The position numbers and the translations under genes are program-made. A stretch of 19,125 nt of DNA from Geosiphon pyriformis. Lineage: Eukaryota > Glomeromycota > Glomeromycetes > Archaeosporales > Geosiphonaceae. Under the pieces are notes generated by a model. That model searched no databases. It saw only the letters and a list, made by a program, of their open reading frames with translations, and was not told where the DNA came from. Shown here in pieces: positions 1 to 10,101 of the stretch (positions within the stretch are counted from its first letter, which is position 1; every line of letters begins with the position of its first letter). The stretch lies in contig JAAOMT010000731.1 in the NCBI GenBank assembly GCA_016748015.1, positions 1 through 19,125 on the forward strand. The letters are read 5' to 3'.

Positions 1-1777
1 ATTTTAAAAAAAGTTTTATAAATATTTTTAAAAAAGTAAATATTTTGGTTTTATTTGAATTTAATAAAATTATATTAATTTAATTACAACTAATTAAACT
101 ATAATAAAAATCTATAATAAAATATGTTAAATTTGATTAGATTAATATATTGGCTTCAAAATATTTTTTTAATTAATAAAAATTTTATATATATTTTTCT
201 ATATGCTATTTTTATTAAAATTCTGTCTTATAATCTTAATTTATAAGTTTTGTTGTCTAAAACTTTGTATATATAAAAGAATTCATTCTATTTTGAATCA
301 AACTTTCTATTCTACTGTTTTTTAACTTTCATATGATGTAATAATACTCAATCTTCAATTTTAAATTTAATTAATTAATTAGGTAAAAAATTATTATGTC
401 TTTTTTTTACTATTTCTAAGTATTACTAATATTATTAACTATTATTTTATAATTGTTTTCTAATATTTTCATAAACTAATGTGTTTTTTGATATAAGATA
501 GTTTTAAAATTTTTTTTAATAATTGTTTTTGTTAAACAAGAAAGTATTTTTTGTTTAATAAGTAAGATGATTTTTTTTTATAGACTAATTTAAATAGTAT
601 GAACTAATTTATATTTTCTGTATTATTTATATATCAAACATTAAAACAAAATATTATTAAGTTTTATTCTTGTATATTTTTGTGACTTATTTTTGTTAAT
701 ACTTTACACAATATTTAATTAAATTGTTCTACTTGTTTATTTGTTTATAAGTAATATAGTGATAATAATAATTGCTTTATTCTAAATTGTTGGCTTAGTT
801 TAATTAGTATACTATTGATAAAATGAATTTTTTAATTAGATAACAATTTTTCTGGACATTCATATCAGCAAATCAGATTTTGGTATACAAATTTGGTTAT
901 TGTTTTAATATCTGCTATTTAAATAGCTCTAACTTTAAATTAATTTGTCAAATAGCTTACAACTACAGTAATATAATAATTTTTTTAAAAATGATAAAGA
1001 AAAGTCCAACTAAATCAATCTTAATTCTATTAAAAAAAATTTTAACTAAAATAGATTAAAATAGTTTTATTGTTCTGGTTTCTTTTTATTAATATAAATT
1101 ATAATTAATAATATATTCAAAGATATTTTTATACATTATTGACCAATAGTATAGATTTATTGTTTTTTCCAAAATAGTGTTTTTGTTAAAGTGTTCTATA
1201 ATTGGATCAGAGTACATACTATATAATGCAGTTTTTTTTTCGTTTTTTTTTATAACTTATTATGAAGTAATATGGTTTTAGTGTTTTTAATAATATAGTT
1301 AATTGTTTTAAATAAAGTAATTGTAATTTTGTTTCTATATAATATTTTGTTTTTGTTGAGATAATTTCTCCTTAAATTAAAGTATTAATAAATACTAATA
1401 TAATTGTTAATAAATAATTATATTTATAAGTCTGAAATTAGATTTGTATTATCTATAACAAACTGTTAATATGAATATTTTTGGCTCTTTTTTTATAATA
1501 TACTTTGTATAAAAATTGTTGCAGATAAGTATTTTATTATATATATTTTTTTTCAGTTGTAACTTGCTAAGTAATCAAATAAGTCTTTTATAATTCATAT
1601 ATAAATCAAATGATTAGTGAAAATAATGTCTTAAATTTTGTATTGTCTAGTAAATAATAAGATATTCTAAATCTGTTATACTATATATTTTTTCTATTAT
1701 ATTAGTACTGTAACTAGCATAAACAATTGAATATTTTTGATTATCTGATTCAATTATAACAAAATAGCTCTTAGTGT
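1..1777 (-). mobile_element. Decayed Ty3/gypsy pol fragment (RNase H-integrase region)
   Basis: No open reading frame survives here. From about base 600 to 1720 the plus-strand sequence lines up in order with about 3400-4500, the integrase and RNase H part of the better preserved Ty3/gypsy element to the right. Matching landmarks include 'gataacaatttttctggacat' (840s, first 20 bases shared in form with 3640s), the stretch near 1360 matching 4115, and the stretch near 1700 matching 4475. The copy is therefore also read on the minus strand. It is more AT-biased than its relative, so it is older or more heavily mutated. The first 300 bases are almost pure A/T; I see no gene there and only weak resemblance to the pol 3' end. 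The fragment stops at the left LTR of the complete element, suggesting that the latter inserted into it. Alignment was by eye. Confidence 0.6.
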
Positions 1778-2408
1778 TATTACAGATGATTATTTGGAGT
1801 GTTAATACAAATAATAAACTCATAACTTAATGCTTAATAGCTGGTATAATTGGTAATTTTTTTTTATATCTGAAGATTTTGGTTAAGTCTTTTATATAAT
1901 GAACAAAGATTCAATAAAAATATCTTTTGATAATGTTTTTAGTGTTTTCTCAATCCTTAAGTTGATGTGCTTTGTTATCTATTACTTCTCGAAATATTTA
2001 TATTCTGTCAATTTTTTTTTCAGCTTGGTGGCTGATATTTTCTGATAAGCTATTCTTAATTCCAAGTGTCTACCTTTATTTCTGGGTTTTTTACTAGTGC
2101 TATTTCCTGATGTTAGTACTCTGTGCATTAATCTTTTTAATTAGTTAGTAAATTAACAAACCAAAATAAATAAAAATAAAAAAATAAAAATAAAAAAATA
2201 AAAAAATAAAAAATTAGTATCTTATTAATAGTCATAATCAAAAGCTATTGTTTCAGTGTGGTTAAGTATTAGATTTTATTAACATAAAGTGTTGATAAAT
2301 GGAAGAGTAATTAAATTCTCAAAAAATTAACAATAACATGAGTTAGATAATAATAAGTATGTTTTATTTTAATATTTAATGTTTTCATTTCAAATTATAA
2401 AATACTAT
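1778..2408 (-). repeat. 3' LTR of the Ty3/gypsy element (left copy)
   Basis: This segment is a direct repeat of 10116-10647. Shared landmarks in the same order are: 'attatttggagtgtt' near 1790 and 10127; the 'gataagctat' / 'ggtaagctat' block near 2045 and 10340; the 'cttattaatagtcataatca' / 'ttattaatagccataatca' block near 2221 and 10502; and the end near 2385-2405 matching 10630-10647. An A-rich tract (2160-2215) of irregular AAAAAT units lies inside and has a shorter counterpart at 10440-10480. Divergence is substantial and mostly transitions. Ends are set by where similarity stops, so they may be off by several bases. Confidence 0.8.
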
Positions 2409-2900
2409 TATATAAAAAAATGGATCTGGAATTGAAACTGAAGGTTCTAAAACTAAGAATTTTTTCTTTTTTGCTAATACTACTGTTATATATACATAAA
2501 TTTCATTATACAAGATTTTTTGAATTTTTCAATTCTTTAGCCAGAAATCTTGAAATTCTGGAATTCTATGATTTCTTATCTGAGAATCTTGTAATTCTGG
2601 AATCCTGCAATTTCTTTAAGAGAAATCTTAAAATTCCATTTTTTATTATGTTTATTCTAATTGGCTAATTTATGTATTAATATATAATTTCTATATTCTA
2701 TGAGTAATATTATTCTCTTTTTTTAATATTAAGCTCTATTAAAATTTTCTATATTTTCTAACTTTTCATCTTTAATTAACTTTTAAATTTTTTTTTTAAG
2801 AATTACTTGAATTATTTTGATCTGTAATTTTTCAAATTGGGTATTGGTTATTTTACTCAATTAATTAACAGTAATTATATTCATTATTGAATTAAGTAGT
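2409..2900 (-). pseudogene. Pol 3' end and integrase-to-LTR spacer
   Basis: This is the stretch between the integrase core and the 3' LTR. On the minus strand it would encode the end of the polyprotein and a short untranslated segment. It holds a degenerate tandem repeat (2541-2640, listed separately). The plus-strand open frame here (2420-2668) is antisense to that repeat and is not considered a gene. No clear polypurine tract could be identified next to the LTR. Confidence 0.45.
2541..2640. repeat. Degenerate ~38-bp tandem repeat
   Basis: About two and a half units of the pattern (a)gaaatcttgaaattctgg + aattctatgatttctta follow each other, starting near 2544, 2582 and 2619. On the minus strand the repeat reads as a short peptide repeat of the type E-F-Q-N-F-K-I. 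It may belong to a repetitive C-terminal tail of the retrotransposon polyprotein. The multiple of 3 is not exact between all units, so a coding role is uncertain. Confidence 0.6.
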
Positions 2901-4130
2901 ATTGCTGATCAATCTTGAAATCTTACATATAGCCAATATATAACTTGGACTTGTGTGAACAGATTGCTCTTTCCCACAAATTGTTCAAGTTGTTGTAGTA
3001 TTGTTGTATTGAATAACTATTTTGTATTGTCAGTATATAAGTTTTAAATATTCAGGTTTTGTCCCAAATAATAATAACAAAAGTTTCTTGAAAATTATTA
3101 TAACTACTAATTCTAAGTTTCTTTGGTTACTTCTTAATATAATATAACTGTTTCTAATGTTTCTATTAACAACTTTACTTTTACTATTATCTTGTTTATA
3201 TTGGTTTTCAATTTTCTGTGTTCTTTAAATATTATTAGCTGTTCTTTGTTTTTTGTTTTTTAAAGTTTTTATTAAGTTATATGTTTTTCTTAACAATATT
3301 TCTCAAAAGTTGCCTTTTGTTATTGGTTTAGTTGAATATATATTGACTTTTATTTCAACTGATAATGTTGCTGTTCTATCATAAATAAGTTTAAATAGTG
3401 TTGTTTGTGTAGTATCTTGCTTTATTGTCTGATAAACAAATAGTACTGATGGTATAAACAAATTACATTCATCTTGGTTTTTTTGACTGATTTTGAAGAT
3501 TGTTTTACATAATATTCTGTTGAATCTTTTAATTAAACTGTTTATTTATAGATGATATAATGATAATAATAGTCTTTTAATTCCAAATCTTTGGCTTAAT
3601 TCTGTTAATGTTCTGTTTACAAAGTAAGTTCTTTGATCTGATAACAATTTTTTTAGACATTTGTGTCAGCAAATCAAATCTTGAAGGACAAATTTGGCTA
3701 CAGATTTTGTATTTGTCTTTTGAATTGCTTTTGCTTCTGGTTATTTTGTGAGATAATTCATAACTAAGTTAATTCTGATTCAATCAAATAGTTGTTCTAC
3801 TTTAATTGGTCTTAATGATTCACTGGGTTTTGTTTCTCTTTTTTTTTGACAAGTATCACAATTTTAAATGTATTAGATAATGTTTGAATATATTGATGAC
3901 CAATAATATTTTTTTTTAGTTCTTTCCATAGTTGCTTTTTTATGAAAATATCCTGCTGTTGGATCTAAGTGCATGTTATATAATATTGTTTCTTTTTCTG
4001 GTTCTGTGATTACTCTGAGTGGTTAATTTGGATCTTTTCTGTTTTTTCGATATAATATATTTTGGTAAATAATAAAATATTTTGATTGTTGTTTTATGCT
4101 GTTTTGTTCTTTTTGAGATAATTTTTTCTT
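2880..4130 (-). pseudogene. Integrase domain of Ty3/gypsy pol (broken)
   Basis: Read on the minus strand, the integrase would join the element's cDNA to host DNA. The zinc-binding N-terminus is visible: MHLDPTAGYF (about 3974 downward), where the second His of the HHCC finger is now Tyr, then C-D-T-C (Cys codons at 3858-3860 and 3849-3851). A KYYW segment lies between them. The core follows with N-Y-L-T-K in place of D-Y-L-T-K, then L-S-D-Q (normally LSDxG), then S-L-I-K-R-F-N. There the catalytic Glu of the D,D-35-E triad has become Lys (codon at 3528-3530). Stops are scattered throughout. The integrase is out of frame with the RT YLDD codon by one base, so at least one indel lies between them. 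Similar but worse-preserved sequence occurs at about 300-1380. Confidence 0.8.
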
Positions 4131-4199
4131 AAACTATTGGGTATTAATATAGTGTTAGAGTTGTTGATATTTTTGTGTGTTCATTTTTTATTATATTTT

Positions 4200-4625
4200 T
4201 GGATTTTTAAAATATTCTTAGATTTGTTTTATTCATGATAAACCATCAACATTTCTATTTTTTTTTTTTTTTATAATGTATTGTATATTTGAATGATAAA
4301 AGTTTTATTTTCTATTTTGTATGGTGGTTATCTCCAAATTTTTGCTTTTGAATTAATATTAATTCTTTGTGATTAGTGTATATTTCAAACTTTTGGCTTA
4401 AATATTCTTTTTATTTAATAACTGTCCAATAGATAATTAAGTGTTTTAGTGCTGGTGTTTCATAATTCTTTTCCATTAAACTCAAACTTTGGCTGACATA
4501 TGCTACTGGATGTTTTCATTTATTTAGTCTTCTCTAAGATAGTACAGCTTCCAATGCTTAACCAGACACATTGGTAGTAATAATAAATGACTTGTTGTAG
4601 TCTGAATAGATCAGTATTGGTGCTT
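4200..4625 (-). pseudogene. RNase H domain of Ty3/gypsy pol (broken)
   Basis: This domain follows the RT directly on the minus strand. The family pattern is PDF..PF.L.TDASG.GLGAVLSQ. Here A-P-I-L-I-Y-S-D-Y-N-K-S-F is followed by I-I-T-T-N-V-S-G, a stop, then A-L-E-A-V-L-S, so the first catalytic Asp of the TDAS motif is Asn. Downstream P-V-A-Y-V-S-Q-S-L and E-K-N-Y motifs are recognisable, as is K-F-E-I-Y-T-N-H, where the family has a TDH motif (Asp to Asn). The domain removes the RNA strand during reverse transcription in intact elements. It is inactive here. Confidence 0.78.
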
Positions 4626-4699
4626 AGATAAGCTTTCTTTTTAATATATTAAAAGCTTCTTGTTGAGTTTCTGTTCATTCATATTTCATATTTTTGGTT

Positions 4700-5650
4700 T
4701 GAAGCTAGTGAAATGGTTAAGCCAGTTTGAAAAAATTCTGGATAAAGCAGTAGTAATATTCAGTAAATCCCAAGAATGCTTGTAATTTTATCAAATTTGT
4801 TAATACTAAAAAGTTTTTTACTATCTCTATCTTATTTGAATCTGTTTTGATGTCATTATTGCTTATAACATGTCTTAAAAATTTCAGTTCTGTTTTGTTA
4901 AAGAAGCATTTAGTGGCATTAAACTTTAGCCCTGCTCATCTCAATTTTTTGAACACTTGCTGTAGATGATAAAAATAATTATCAAATATTTTTAAGAACA
5001 CATTGGTATCATCTAAATACATAACTACTGATTTCTATAGTAATCCAGTATAAACAATTTTTATTAGCCATTAGAAAATGACTGAAGCATTAGTTAAACC
5101 AAATAATATTACTTCAAACTCAAAGTTTTCTTTTTTGATGATGAATATAGTCTTTTTTTTGTCAGCTGAATTTATGACTACTTGTCAATAACCACTATCT
5201 AAATTCAGTGTTGAAAACCATTTTTTTCCTTCAAAAGCATTAAATAATTTCTGAATTCATAGAGTTAGATAGCTGTTTTTAAGAGTAACATTGTTGAGTT
5301 TTCTGTAATCTACACAAAAGCAAATTTTTCTATTCTTTTTGTGGATTAGTACCACTGGTAATGACTATGAACTTAACGATAATTAAATTAACCTATTGTC
5401 TAATATTTGGTTAATTTTTTGTCAGATGATTTTATGACTTGCTTGTATTATTCAGTATGTTGTTTGTTTAATTAACATTGTATCTCCAGTCTTGATCTGG
5501 TGCTAAATAATATCAATTCTGCCAAATTTATTTTCACAAGTAAAAATATCAGTAAAATTGTTAAGTAACATTTTAAGTTGTATCTGTTATAGTAAATCTA
5601 AGTTTTCCAAGTTTTCCAAGTTTATTTTTTTCAATTGTTTGAATTGAAAC
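4700..5650 (-). pseudogene. Reverse transcriptase domain of Ty3/gypsy pol
   Basis: This is the clearest domain of the element. In order on the minus strand: P-V-V-L-I-H-K-K-N-R-K (about 5345), F-C-V-D-Y-R-K-L-N, W-F-S-T-L-N-L-D-S-G-Y (motif A with its Asp kept), F-E-F-E-V-I-L-F-G-L-T-N-A (motif B), V-M-Y-L-D-D-T-N-V (motif C, YLDD codons at 5008-5019, both Asp intact), then L-K-F-L-R-H-V-I, F-L-G-F and the thumb. These are standard for Ty3/gypsy RT. At least six stops interrupt it, several readable as former Gln, Arg or Trp codons. It is in frame with gag, the dUTPase and the RT-upstream block (5922). A 9-bp tandem duplication (cttggaaaa on the minus strand) sits at about 5606-5630 just upstream. 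Confidence 0.9.
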
Positions 5651-5664
5651 AAATAGTATTTTTC

Positions 5665-5922
5665 TTATCCATATATTGTTTGTGATGTGATATCCACATA
5701 TCTACACAGTTGTGGAAAATTTGGAATGGTGTTTGGTAGTTGATTTTTAACTTTAGTACTTAAATATCTGATAATAGTTCTTTTTAGATCTTTAGTTGTA
5801 TTATAAATAAGAATTTTGATGTGCTTGTTATTTTTAGCTGGTATATAGAGATTGGTAATAGCAATTTCTTTTAATTTACAAATAGTGGCTTCTGCTTTGA
5901 AAATTTGGGGTTGATTTCTCAT
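5665..5922 (-). pseudogene. Open segment between dUTPase and RT of the polyprotein
   Basis: This 85-codon uninterrupted stretch lies in the same frame as the dUTPase upstream and the RT downstream. It contains F-K-A-E-A-T-I-C, L-Y-I-P-A-K-N, Y-L-S-T-K and F-P-Q-L-C-R-Y-V-D-I-T-S-Q-T-I-Y-G. I recognise it as the conserved linker that precedes the RT in this retrotransposon family. I know no biochemical function for it. By position it could include the C-terminal part of a second protease-like or RT-connection fold, but nothing in the sequence decides that. The first Met is probably just an internal residue of the polyprotein. Confidence 0.65.
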
Positions 5923-6039
5923 TTTTTTTTCTATAACTATTAAATACTAGTTATAAGGTAGAATAGAAATTGATTGACTGGTGGAAATAATTTTTTCTTT
6001 GTTAATTAATTTTTCTTCTATTATATTAACTGGTATGTT

Positions 6040-6520
6040 TATTTTATTTATAGATCTGAATCCATTTTTCTTTTTGGCTGTAATCCCTAATTTTTCTTTT
6101 GTTCTTATTAACACTAACTGAATTATTTTTACCAAAGGTAAGAATATTGTCTGCACTATTTTTTCATTCAGTTTAATAATATATTCTTTTTTCGAGTTAT
6201 TTTGTAATATTACAATGATATTTCCTATATATTCTGCATCAATTATTTCTCCCTTAATGTTGATTTTCTTTTTTGCTAAACTAAATCTAGATGTTAATTA
6301 AATTATTGTTGTTATTGAAATTTCTAATACTAATTTTAAATTTATACAGATGTGTAAATATAATTTTAATTTGATGACATCTTTTCCTGAATATTTCAGA
6401 TCAAACTCTGCATCAGTATTATATGCATGTTTTAACATAATACTTTTGTTATTATTGCTGAGCCATTTGAGTTCTTGCTTCTTGGAAAGATTAGGGAGCA
6501 TAATATATTGTTTGGAATTA
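6040..6520 (-). pseudogene. dUTPase domain in the gypsy polyprotein
   Basis: dUTPase hydrolyses dUTP to dUMP and pyrophosphate, keeping uracil out of newly made cDNA. On the minus strand the trimeric-dUTPase motifs appear in order. Motif 1 is A-Y-N-T-D-A-E-F-D-L (about 6426-6397; family form HDTDAGFDL). Motif 2 is S-R-F-S-L-A-K-K-K-I-N-I-K-G (about 6285-6245; family RSSLA). Motif 3 is E-I-I-D-A-E-Y-I-G-N-I (about 6245-6210; family GIIDAGYIGNI), with the catalytic Asp kept. Motif 4 is K-I-V-Q-T-I-F-L-P. Motif 5 is G-F-R-S-I-N-K (about 6063-6043; family GFGSTGR), with glycines lost. One stop near 6296 (TAA, probably from CAA) splits the domain. All parts share one frame with gag, the Cys-rich block and RT. 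Damage at motifs 1, 2 and 5 makes an active enzyme unlikely. Confidence 0.82.
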
Positions 6521-7422
6521 CAATTAGAGTCTGAATCATTATTGTTGTTATTGTTATTTTGAATAGAACTGGAACTGTTGTTATTGTCATCATTGTTAGA
6601 GTTTGAATTGTGATTAAGTGGTAATTTCAATTCTATTTCACAGCTGTTGATTGGTTTTTTCTTTTCTGAAATTGTGTAAGTTATGTTTGGTAGTTGATTG
6701 TAAATAATATCACAATTATTACAATATTGGAAGTCACATGGAATTAAACAGTAATCACATAGATAGATATTGAAATATTCTAAATATTGCTTTTGTTTTT
6801 CTTTAGTAGATGTTAATTTTTGATAGTATTTGTAAAATTGTTCTGAATTTATGATATTAAAGATAATATTGAAGTTTAAGATCCAAATAATTTCTTTTTT
6901 TACCCAATTGCTTATGAAAATCATGTACTGACATGATTCATCACATGTTTTTTCACAATTAGGAATGTTATTTTACATTTCTTTGTCTAAGAGAGTTTTT
7001 CCACAAGCAAGACATGGTTTATTGTTCTATTTTCTTTGTTTTTTTGGTCATCCAAAGTGTTCAAGAATGTATGGATAACAGTAGTATTTTGTGGCCATTG
7101 GCCATTCTTCATTATTGCCACAACATATGCCCATTGTTAACAATTTTTTACCACAATCAATGCAAATAATTTGGGTTAATAATAGTTTGGCTGGTATTAA
7201 GTAATAGTAATATATGATATATATATAAAAGTAGTTGCTTGGAGAGTTTTTTTTTTTTCTCTTTACCCTTTTCTTTTTATGTAGGTATTGGTAATAATTT
7301 ATTGTGTTCTTTTTCAGCCCATAAAACTTAATATATTTTTCAGATAGGTTTTTTTTTTTCTTAAACTCAAATAGTGACTGTTTGTTGATAGTGGTTTTGA
7401 AATAATCACAAATGGTTGGCAC
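6520..7422 (-). pseudogene. Cys-rich zinc-binding block and Asn/Ser-rich linker
   Basis: This lies between the protease and dUTPase of the polyprotein, all in one frame. It begins V-P-T-I-C-D-Y-F-K-T-T (7422 side), then a Lys-rich degenerate stretch. A cysteine cluster follows: C-I-D-C-G-K-K-L (about 7166), C-C-G-N-N-E-E-W, Y-Y-C-Y-P-Y-I-L-E-H-F-G (7048 end), P-C-L-A-C-G-K-T-L, T-C-D-E-S-C-Q-Y. Next come L-C-D-Y-C-L-I-P-C and Y-C-N-N-C-D (about 6770-6710). The paired CxxC pattern suggests several zinc-binding modules, one Cys of which has become Tyr (family C-R-P-C versus C-Y-P-Y here). An Asn/Ser run (about 6610-6520) then leads into the dUTPase. Function is unknown; nucleic-acid or protein binding is only an inference. 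Two stops occur between 7047 and 6925. Confidence 0.7.
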
Positions 7423-7429
7423 TCAAATA

Positions 7430-7790
7430 TTTTGGCCATTTTGGCTTAGTTGTAATTTTTGAGTGTTCCAATCAAACACCACATTGGTTTTGAACAGCCA
7501 GTTATTATCAATGAAAGCTTGGTACTGTGTGGTTTCTATTATCAATATTTTAATGGACACAATGATACTATTGACTTTAAATGAGAAGTTATCAATTTTG
7601 CCAATTGAAATTTTTGTGGCTCTGTCAGTAGTAATAATTCTGGCACTAGTAGCATAATCAATTCAGTAACCTAATTGGTCCATGAGTTGTTATGTGATAA
7701 TACTGCCAGCTAATCCACTATTTAGGATCAGTTTGATAAACTGACCATCAATTTTGACATCAGTATACATTGCAGTAATGAGTTTTGATT
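7430..7790 (-). pseudogene. Aspartic protease domain (active site D to N)
   Basis: The retropepsin-type protease would cut the Gag-Pol polyprotein. On the minus strand, M-Y-T-D-V-K-I-D-G-Q-F-I-K-L-I-L is followed by N-S-G. The family has D-S-G with the catalytic Asp; the codon at 7720-7722 reads AAT instead of GAT. The flap and body follow: G-S-I-I-T, stop, Q-L-M-D-Q-L-G, A-R-I-I-T-T-D, I-S-I-G-K-I-D-N-F, Y-Q-A-F-I-D-N-N-W-L. This is the retroviral-type fold layout preceding the Cys-rich block. The plus-strand open frame at 7463-7657 is antisense to it and is rejected. Confidence 0.8.
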
Positions 7791-7799
7791 TAAGGGTGG

Positions 7800-9978
7800 C
7801 TCCATTAAATAAAAGTGTTTCAACTGGTTTCTTTAATTTAAAAAGAAAAATGGCAGTAAGTGATTTATTTTCAGTAATGGTTACTGATAAAATGTTGTTA
7901 GTGAGTAGTTAAATTTGATTAAGTTTCTGTTTGCTGAGTTTGACATCTTCTAAAGTAATTAGAAGACTTAAATAGTTCTGGAAATTTGGGTTTTGGTTGT
8001 ATCTAGTTCTTAAATTCTACTGGCATGATTCTGAGAGCTGTTGTAATAAACTAGAGATTAGTTGATACATTATTATTGCTGATCTTCAGTTTTGTAATAT
8101 GTGAGTGATTCTCAGTCTTGGATTTTCAGATATTTGAGCTGAGTTTTGTGGCTGTGTTTGAAATAGTTGGGGTTGATATATTATTGGTATCAAAGACTAA
8201 TAAATTAGTGATAAGTATATTGAAATGTAATAAGGTTGATACAGGTCTTGATTTGGAGAATAATTCAGAGTTTAAAATTGGCAATTGGGGTTTTGATGTT
8301 GATTTCCTAATCATTAATTATTAATTTTGGTATGGCAGTCAACTTTGATGTGACCTTATTTACTATAATTGTGACAAATATGTGTTTCTTACTGCTATAA
8401 TTAATGAATTGACAATAATACAGGATGTGACTGATTTTGATATTGGTTGAAAACTTTGAAATTGTTATGACATTGTGGTGATTAATATATTGTCTTATTG
8501 TTGTTAGCTAAGTATTCCTCTAATTTCTGATTAATTAAGTTATTAAACTGTTTCAATTTTGAGTCCAAGTCAGATAATTTGTTCATTACTAGATTTATGG
8601 CTTGAGCATGATTGGTTTCTAGTTCAGCTGATTTAAAATTTCTGATGTAAGTAACTGCAGCTTAAAAAATGGCTAAATATAATAGACATATATATTGTAG
8701 AATACTACTGTGTAATCTGTGAATAAACTGATTCGAGATTTGTGTTACTGTAAAATAATCTGCATTGATGGCTTAGATTTGGTGTAGATTGTAATAGAAG
8801 CATTCCAAATATATAGTAACAGCTTCAGTCTTTCCTTGTTTAATAATAGTAAAGATATTTGCTAAGTAGTTGATGCTATTATTATTACTGAAATATCTCA
8901 AAAATTCAACTTTAAATGCATTAAAGTCTTAAAGTTTCTGGATTAGACTTCAATATCACAAGTTGACAGTATCTTGCAAAAAATATGAGATTGTCTATAA
9001 TGCTCTAATATTATCCTATTTATTGACTGCAATGGCTTTTTTCATATTGTTGAACCAAACTTGTACATTATCTTTTTTACCAGTGAATTTTTCAAGTTTT
9101 GTGATTGGAACATAGGTTATTGGTGTTAGTAATAGTAATTATTGTTATTGTAGTTGTAGTTGTTATTGAAATTGTTGCTAAAGTAGTGATTGTGGCTGTT
9201 GTTGTTGTTATTGTTCAGTAATTGGTACAACTGGTAATGGATTGATCATGATTATTGGAGATAAGTTTTGGAAAACAATAAAAACAGTATTTGGATTGTT
9301 CTGATTTTACTAGGTTGGAATGATTGGGATTTGTATTTTTGGGTTTTCTGAGATCAGGTTTTAATAATTAAATTCCTGATTTTTGTTTTTTTTTTTCTTC
9401 TAATTTCATTATTTCTCAAAGATTAGTGGTTCTGAAATCTGGTTGAGATAATAGTAGTTAAAATCTTGATGGCATTGGTAATTGTGATTTAAATCTCTTA
9501 AAATAATCACTGTAGGTTTCCAATAAATTGGTTTTTTTTGGTTGCTTTGAAATGTTATTTTTGTTGATAGTATTCTTGCAGTTAATGTGAATGTGCCTGC
9601 CAATATTATGTTAATAGTACTTTCTAGTATATAATAGTATGATAGATAAATAGAGAAAACTATTCTTGGTTTCTTCCAAGTAAGTAGTTGTATCTTTTTT
9701 GGTGTTTCTGCTGATGTTTATAGGTTTTTTTTGCCTTTTTCTGTGTAGATAATAAGAAATGTTTGTTGGGTGTAATTTTTAATTTTTTTGTTGATTTCAG
9801 TAATAATTAGGGCAAAGTTGTGATTTAATAATAAGTTAGTGTATTGAATTAATTTACTGTAAAAATTTTTTTTTGCTGATTCTGTATTTACTGGTTTTCT
9901 TAGAAAATATTTAATTCTTTCATTGATGTAAAAGTTGAAGGCTAATTTTGCTAATAGTTGGTTATTGGTTAATTCCAA
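7800..9978 (-). pseudogene. gag of the Ty3/gypsy element (broken)
   Basis: Gag forms the particle that packages element RNA. The start is ATG at 9978, about 137 bases inside the 5' LTR. The first 86 codons (M-E-L-T-N-N-Q-L-L-A-K-L to 9718) are open, then after a stop the same frame reopens at 9603-9409. A Gln-rich stretch encoded near 9130-9220 leads to the capsid-like part: K-L-E-K-F-T-G, V-W-F-N-N-M-K-K-A (about 9060), F-N-A-F-K-V-E-F-L, T-E-A-V-T-I-Y. Close to the end is a zinc knuckle, C-H-N-Y-S-K-(stop)-G-H-I-K-V-D-C (8376-8335), matching C-x2-C-x4-H-x4-C with the second Cys now Tyr. More than a dozen stops are present. The start codon choice rests on the long open run and position after the LTR. 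Confidence 0.78.
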
Positions 9979-10101
9979 GTGTTGACAGTAGTATTAAAAT
10001 AAGGATTTGGTAAATTCTAGATGGTTTATTCCTCTTATTTCTAATTCTGCCACTTTTGAATAATTGTTGTTAATGCTAGTTTTCTGTAAGATTATATCTT
10101 A

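Noticed and set aside
2160-2215. A-rich AAAAAT tract as a CRISPR or origin-type repeat
   Set aside because: It is irregular simple sequence inside an LTR, with a shorter counterpart in the other LTR. There are no spacers or regular units.
2420-2668. 82-codon plus-strand open frame
   Set aside because: It is antisense to the repetitive 3' end of the gypsy pol. Its Leu/Phe/Ile-rich composition follows from AT-rich repeats.
6350-6562. 70-codon plus-strand open frame
   Set aside because: It is antisense to the Asn/Ser-rich linker and dUTPase motif 1. The Leu/Ser runs are complements of the Asn codons.
7463-7657. 64-codon plus-strand open frame
   Set aside because: It overlaps the protease domain, which has clear motifs on the minus strand.
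8118-8324. Open frames on both strands near the end of gag
   Set aside because: They are shadows. The recognisable reading is the minus-strand gag frame next to the CCHC knuckle.
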